From positions 1 to 64,000 of the forward strand of contig NZ_FOWC01000007.1 of NCBI RefSeq assembly GCF_900115345.1: a stretch of 64,000 bases of DNA, written 5' to 3'. This DNA is from Amycolatopsis rubida. Lineage in GTDB: Bacteria; Actinomycetota; Actinomycetes; Mycobacteriales; Pseudonocardiaceae. Shown piece by piece: positions 60,004-64,000 of the stretch. Position 1 is the first letter of the stretch. Each line of letters starts with the position of its first letter. Under the pieces are notes generated by a model. The model ran no database searches, was not told the origin of the DNA, and worked only from the letters and a program-made list of their open reading frames with translations. Made by a program: the position numbers and the translations under genes.

Positions 60004-61929
60004 ATGACGATTTCCGCGGAACCCGCCACCGGCACGGCCGAGTTCGAACTCGACATCCTGCGCTACGGCCTGATCGAGGTCGCCCGCGAGATGAACGAGG
60101 CGCTGATGCGCAGCGCGTTCTCCCCGGTCTGCCGCGACATCCTCGACTGCACCACCGCCATCCACGTCCGCAGCGGCGACGGATGGGAAACCGTCGCGCA
60201 GTGGGAAGGCTGCATGCAGCACGCCTTCACCTCGCCGCACATCGTGAACTTCGTGATGGACGAGTTCGACCTGGACGTGCTGCAGCCCGGCGACGTCATC
60301 TTCGTCAACGACCCGTGGCGCGGCACCATCCACCAGTCCGACGTGAACCTGCTCCGGCCGGTGTTCGTGGACGGCCGGATCGAGTTCATGCTGCACTCGA
60401 CCTCGCACCTGGTCGACCTCGGCGGCCCGATCCCCGGCGGATTCTCCAACGGCACGCAGACCTCGTTCGAGGAACAGATCAAGCTGCCCCCGTCGCTGCT
60501 GTACGCCAACGACGTCCCGGTGCGGCCGCTGTTCAACTTCATCCTGGAGAACAACCGGGTGCCGCACCTCGTGCTCGGCGACCTGCGCGCGTTGCACGGT
60601 TGCCTGGTCGTAGGGGAGCGGCAGCTTCAGGCGCTCGTCGCGCGCGGCGGGCTGGACAAGGTGAAGGAAGCCGGACGGTACGCGATCGAGGCCACCGAAG
60701 CGAGCATGCGCCGCGGCATCGCGAGCATTCCGGACGGCGACTACACCGTGGAGGACTTCCTCGACGAGGACGGCGTCACCGACGAACCGATTCCGGTGCG
60801 CGTGACAGTCAAGGTGCGAGGCGACAGCATGGAGATCGACTTCTCCGGCTCCGGACGGCAGCCGCTGGGCAACTGCGGCACGGCGTGGTGCGAGGCAGTC
60901 CGCTGCATCGAAGCGGTCAAGCTGATGGTCGATCCGGGCACACCGGTGAACAGCGGCACTCTCCGTCCTATTGAGACACTTCTGCCGCAGGGCAGTGTGG
61001 TGTGCGTGCTGCCGCCGTCGAGCTGCTCGAACCACGCCGACATCGGAGCCCGCGGCATCAACGCTGTCGCTAGCGCGTTAAGCCAGGCGGTGGGCGATCG
61101 CGCGATCGCGTGCGACACCGGTACCGCGCTGGTGATCAGTCTCGGCGGCATCGACACCCGGCCCGGGCACGAGGGCATGCCGTGGGGTGCGTTCGCGCTC
61201 ACCGGCGGCGGCTGGGGCGGAACGTGGAAGGAAGACGGGATTTCCTTCTGTGTCACGCCGATCGGCAACTGCCGGACCTCGGTGCAGGAGCACGTCGAGA
61301 TCGAAAGCCCGTTGATCGTGGCGCAGCACGAGATGGTGCTGGACACTGCCGGAGCGGGCGAGTACCGCGGTGGACTCGGCTCGGTGTACACCCTCACCGC
61401 GCAGTCGGACACCATGGTCACGATCACCTGCGACCGGGTTCGCGTCGGCGCGCCGGGTGCTGCCGGAGCTGGCCCGGGTGCGCCCGCTTTCGGCTGGTAC
61501 ATCGAGAACTTCGACCTGGCGCGGCACGCGGATCCGCTCGACCTCCGCGGTGCCGAACCGCTTTTCGGGATGTTCGACGACGACGGCCGCCCGGACCCGG
61601 ACGCCGGCGGCTTCTGCCGGGGCGCCCGGTACCAGACCGGCAAGTTCTCCGGGCTGGTGCTGAAAGCGGGCGACGCGATCCGCTTCCTGATCGGCGGAGG
61701 CGGGGGATGGGGCGACCCGCTCGCCCGCGACCTGGAACGGCTCGGCCGCGACCTCGCTGACGGGCTGTACAGCGAGGAATTCGCCGCGAAGGCGTTCGGC
61801 ACCGTCCTGCGCGACGGCCGGATCGACGAGGCCGCGACCGCCGAGCGGCGCGCCGGACTCGCCGCCCAGCGCGACGCGGGCACCTGGTCGGTGCCGGTTG
61901 CGACCCCCGTCAACTGGATACTGGGATAG
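60004..61929 (+). CDS. Hydantoinase/oxoprolinase subunit B (HyuB-like)
   Basis: The 641-residue protein has AGGAGCACCGACC before its ATG, 11 bases after the HyuA stop. It shows the family segments REMNEALMRSAFSPVCRDIL, DVIFVNDPWRGTIHQSDVNL, SSCSNHADIGARGINAVASA and FLIGGGGGWGDPLARDLERL. It forms the second large subunit, probably carrying the second half-reaction. It is the standard length for the family. Confidence 0.9.
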   Translation: MTISAEPATGTAEFELDILRYGLIEVAREMNEALMRSAFSPVCRDILDCTTAIHVRSGDGWETVAQWEGCMQHAFTSPHIVNFVMDEFDLDVLQPGDVIFVNDPWRGTIHQSDVNLLRPVFVDGRIEFMLHSTSHLVDLGGPIPGGFSNGTQTSFEEQIKLPPSLLYANDVPVRPLFNFILENNRVPHLVLGDLRALHGCLVVGERQLQALVARGGLDKVKEAGRYAIEATEASMRRGIASIPDGDYTVEDFLDEDGVTDEPIPVRVTVKVRGDSMEIDFSGSGRQPLGNCGTAWCEAVRCIEAVKLMVDPGTPVNSGTLRPIETLLPQGSVVCVLPPSSCSNHADIGARGINAVASALSQAVGDRAIACDTGTALVISLGGIDTRPGHEGMPWGAFALTGGGWGGTWKEDGISFCVTPIGNCRTSVQEHVEIESPLIVAQHEMVLDTAGAGEYRGGLGSVYTLTAQSDTMVTITCDRVRVGAPGAAGAGPGAPAFGWYIENFDLARHADPLDLRGAEPLFGMFDDDGRPDPDAGGFCRGARYQTGKFSGLVLKAGDAIRFLIGGGGGWGDPLARDLERLGRDLADGLYSEEFAAKAFGTVLRDGRIDEAATAERRAGLAAQRDAGTWSVPVATPVNWILG

Positions 61930-61937
61930 GAGCACCC

Positions 61938-62198
61938 ATGTCTGTCGACCGACTTCTCTTCCCCCGCCCGGAAACCTCGCGCGTGTCCGTCGAGCGCACG
62001 CCGGTGGACGCCGTCTGCCCGTCGTGCCGAAGCACGGACGTGGCGCGCTACCCGGTGGCGAACTACCTGGGCCCGCGCATGGTCGTGAAGTGCCAGGACT
62101 GTTTCGCCCACCTGTCGGTGACTCGCCCGGAGCCCGAGGACAACTGGCCCGCGTGGCGCTCGCCGACGCGCGACTGGGCGCCCTCGCGGCTGGGGTGA
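61938..62198 (+). CDS. Small zinc-ribbon protein, probable third subunit
   Basis: The 86-residue protein has GGAGCACCC before its ATG and starts eight bases after HyuB. It has two CxxC pairs (AVCPSCRSTDVARYPVANYL, then VVKCQDCFAHLS), so one zinc ion is likely. Small metal-binding subunits accompany acetone and acetophenone carboxylases, which also contain HyuA/B-like chains. It is therefore a likely complex partner. Confidence 0.75.
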   Translation: MSVDRLLFPRPETSRVSVERTPVDAVCPSCRSTDVARYPVANYLGPRMVVKCQDCFAHLSVTRPEPEDNWPAWRSPTRDWAPSRLG

Positions 62199-62203
62199 CG
62201 CGC

Positions 62204-63766
62204 ATGTCCCCGACCCCACTGGCCCGGCTCTGCACCCAGGCCTACGCCGAGTTCGCCGATCGGCCCGCGATCCGCGATTCCCGGCGCGAGCTGACCTACG
62301 GCGAACTCGGCAGCCGCGCCCGGCGGATCGCCCAGGCGTTCCGGGCGCTCGGCGCGGAACGCGGCGCCCGCGCGGTGCTGCTCGGGCCGAACAGCTGCGA
62401 ATGGGCCGAGGCTTACCACGGGCTCGTGCTCGGCGGCGGGGTGCGCGTAGGGCTGCTGCCCCGGCTGCACCCGGCCGAGCTGGCCCAGATCGCCGCGGAC
62501 GCGGAACCGGCGTTCGTGCTCGCCGACGGGACCTGGCTCGCCGAGCACGGAACGGCGTGGATCCCGCCGCAGGTCAAGGAAATCATCGTGCTCGGCGAGG
62601 GTGCCGAGGGCATCCCGTTCGAGGAGTTCGTCGCCTCCGGCTCCGACGACGAACTGCCGCTGCCGGACGCCGAGGACGACGCCTGGCTGCTGTACACGTC
62701 CGGCTCGACCGGACTGCCCAAGGGCGTGCGGGTGCCGCACCGGACGGTCGGCGCGCTCGTGCGCAACGCTCGCGAGGTCCTGCCGCCGCTCGGCCTGGGC
62801 GACGCGGCCCTGCACACCGCGCCGATCAGCCACTTCAGCGGCGGGATCGCCGACGTGCTCACCGCGAGCGGCGGGCTGAACATCTACGCCCCGAAGTTCG
62901 ACGCGGCGGAGATCGCGGACGCCGCGGCAGGCGGCGAAGTGACCGTGCTGCCGCTGGTCCCGACGATGATCACCATGCTGCTGGAGGAGCTGGCTCGGCG
63001 CGGCTCCCCGTCCGGCAGCATCGGCAATGTCCGGATCCTCCCGTACGCGGGCTCGGCGATCCAGCCGGACCGGGCGGCCAAAGCCCGGGCGTACTTCGGC
63101 GAGGCGATGCAGCAGCTGTACGGCGCGAGCGAAGCCCAACTGCCGATCGCGACGCTTCGGCCAGAGGAGCACGTCGAAACCCGCAACGAGCGCGGGTTGC
63201 CCCGGCTGGCCTCCGCGGGCCGGGTGACCGCGCACGTCGAGGTCGAGATCGTGGACGCGGATCGCCGTCCCGTCCCGCCCGGGGCGACCGGCGAGATCCG
63301 TACCCGCGGCGCGCACGTGAGCGCCGGGTACTGGCGGAACCCGGAAGCGACAGCCGAGACCTTCGCGGACGGCTGGGCACACACCGGCGACGTCGGCTGT
63401 CTCGACGAGCACGGGTACTTGTTCATCCTCGACCGGCGCAAGGACATGATCATCACCGGCGGGTTCAACGTGTACCCGAGGGAAATCGAGAACGTCGTCG
63501 CCGAGCTGCCCGGGATCCGGGAGGTCGCCGTCGTCGGCGCGCCGGACGAGCGGTGGGGCGAGGCGATCACCGCGTTCGTCTCGGCCGAACCCGGGAACGC
63601 CGTGTCCGCAGACGGGGTGCTCGCGCACTGCCGGGCGCGGCTCGGCGGCTACAAGGTGCCGAAGAAGGTGGTCTTCGTCGAGGACCTGCCGAAGACCGGC
63701 ACCGGGAAGATCCAGAAGCAGATCCTGCGCGAGAAATTGTGGACCGGCCTGCGGCGCCGGGTCTGA
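62204..63766 (+). CDS. AMP-dependent acyl-CoA synthetase
   Basis: The 520-residue protein starts at ATG 62204 behind GGGGTGA; a GTG at 62195 overlapping the previous stop (GTGA) is an alternative. Motifs are LLYTSGSTGLPKGVRVPHRT, YGASEAQLPIATL, HTGDVGCLDEHGYLFILDRR, KDMIITGGFNVYPREIENVV and the Lys in TGTGKIQKQILREKL. It would convert the acid made or processed by the Hyu-like complex into its CoA ester. Confidence 0.9.
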   Translation: MSPTPLARLCTQAYAEFADRPAIRDSRRELTYGELGSRARRIAQAFRALGAERGARAVLLGPNSCEWAEAYHGLVLGGGVRVGLLPRLHPAELAQIAADAEPAFVLADGTWLAEHGTAWIPPQVKEIIVLGEGAEGIPFEEFVASGSDDELPLPDAEDDAWLLYTSGSTGLPKGVRVPHRTVGALVRNAREVLPPLGLGDAALHTAPISHFSGGIADVLTASGGLNIYAPKFDAAEIADAAAGGEVTVLPLVPTMITMLLEELARRGSPSGSIGNVRILPYAGSAIQPDRAAKARAYFGEAMQQLYGASEAQLPIATLRPEEHVETRNERGLPRLASAGRVTAHVEVEIVDADRRPVPPGATGEIRTRGAHVSAGYWRNPEATAETFADGWAHTGDVGCLDEHGYLFILDRRKDMIITGGFNVYPREIENVVAELPGIREVAVVGAPDERWGEAITAFVSAEPGNAVSADGVLAHCRARLGGYKVPKKVVFVEDLPKTGTGKIQKQILREKLWTGLRRRV

Positions 63767-63794
63767 ATTCCGCGTGACACAAGGGAGAAAACAC

Positions 63795-64000
63795 ATGGCA
63801 GTGCCGATTTTCGACAGCCGGAGCCTGTTCTTCGCGTGGAGCACCTACAGCACGGACTACGACACCTACGCGAAGTGGTACGACGACGAGCACATCCCGC
63901 AGGTGATGGACGTGCCGGGAATGGTCGGCACGCAACGGTTCCTGCTCGCGGAGACCAAACCGCTGCCGGGCGTGCGCGCGCTCGATTTCGGGCACCTCGC
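63795..64000 (+). CDS. EthD-like small protein, cut by the window end
   Basis: The frame starts at ATG 63795 behind AAGGGAG and runs off the end. The 68 visible residues include YDTYAKWYDDEHIPQVMDVP and GMVGTQRFLLAE, the pattern of EthD/ferredoxin-like dimeric proteins that accompany catabolic enzymes. It is the last visible gene of the Hyu-like operon. Confidence 0.7.
   Translation, partial: MAVPIFDSRSLFFAWSTYSTDYDTYAKWYDDEHIPQVMDVPGMVGTQRFLLAETKPLPGVRALDFGHL

Noticed and set aside
1..64000. CRISPR arrays, tRNA or rRNA genes
   Set aside because: No regularly spaced repeats, cloverleaf-like segments or rRNA-like stretches were seen by eye; a tRNAscan or Infernal run would settle this.

Overview
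The window is very GC-rich DNA from an actinomycete. Third codon positions are nearly all G or C, many genes start with GTG, stop/start overlaps (ATGA, GTGA) are common, and there is an IS701-type transposase remnant, a large SARP regulator and several mycobacterial-style acyl-CoA genes. A member of the Pseudonocardiales such as Amycolatopsis fits best, but that is an inference from style and not from a marker gene. I saw no rRNA, tRNA or CRISPR array.

Layout. 0-4.4 kb is a wasteland of remnants (IS701 transposase joined to an IclR tail, a headless TetR gene, two polymorphic-toxin-like relics) around an AI-2E-type membrane protein and a DUF6480 protein. 4.4-14.4 kb is one tightly overlapping ten-gene minus-strand operon for acyl-CoA degradation (two acyl-CoA dehydrogenases, CitE-like lyase, SDR, two hydratases, thiolase, a fused family I CoA-transferase, enoyl-CoA hydratase, family III CoA-transferase), with a divergent GntR regulator and an amidase. 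17-18.5 kb is a multiply frameshifted gene. 18.6-23.9 kb carries a P450, a 1,024-residue SARP/NB-ARC regulator and a DUF4097 protein.

24-30 kb is an accessory island: an RHS-protein remnant, then an unusual four-gene cluster (two paralogous 260-residue proteins of unknown function flanking a fatty acyl-AMP ligase and a stand-alone acyl carrier protein), a DUF1905 gene and a defective IS5-type element with terminal repeats. The paralogs share one conserved cysteine. I suggest that the ligase and carrier protein acylate or otherwise serve them; this is the best candidate for an undescribed system here.

30.8-36.9 kb is a five-gene catabolic operon (aldehyde dehydrogenase, racemase-type CoA-transferase, AMP-ligase, zinc alcohol dehydrogenase, MBL hydrolase) with a divergent TetR. 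37.6-42.3 kb holds a hydrolase followed by four consecutive genes (SDR, MmgE/PrpD, SDR, IclR), all carrying frameshifts or truncations. 42.4-52.6 kb contains nitroreductase, MmgE/PrpD, aldehyde dehydrogenase, a CoA-transferase/CitE pair recalling itaconate or mesaconate catabolism, GntR, thioesterase, another CoA-transferase and AraC. Between 36.9 and 52.8 kb many promoters carry AT-rich palindromes built on ATAT-N3-ATAT, which look like shared operators.

52.8-56.5 kb is a hydratase / acyl-CoA synthetase / acyl-CoA dehydrogenase operon. 56.7-64 kb is a LuxR regulator followed by a hydantoinase/carboxylase-type module (HyuA, HyuB, small zinc-ribbon protein), an AMP-ligase and an EthD-like gene cut by the window end. 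Overall the window is a large store of acyl-CoA catabolic modules, each with its own regulator, mixed with decaying genes.
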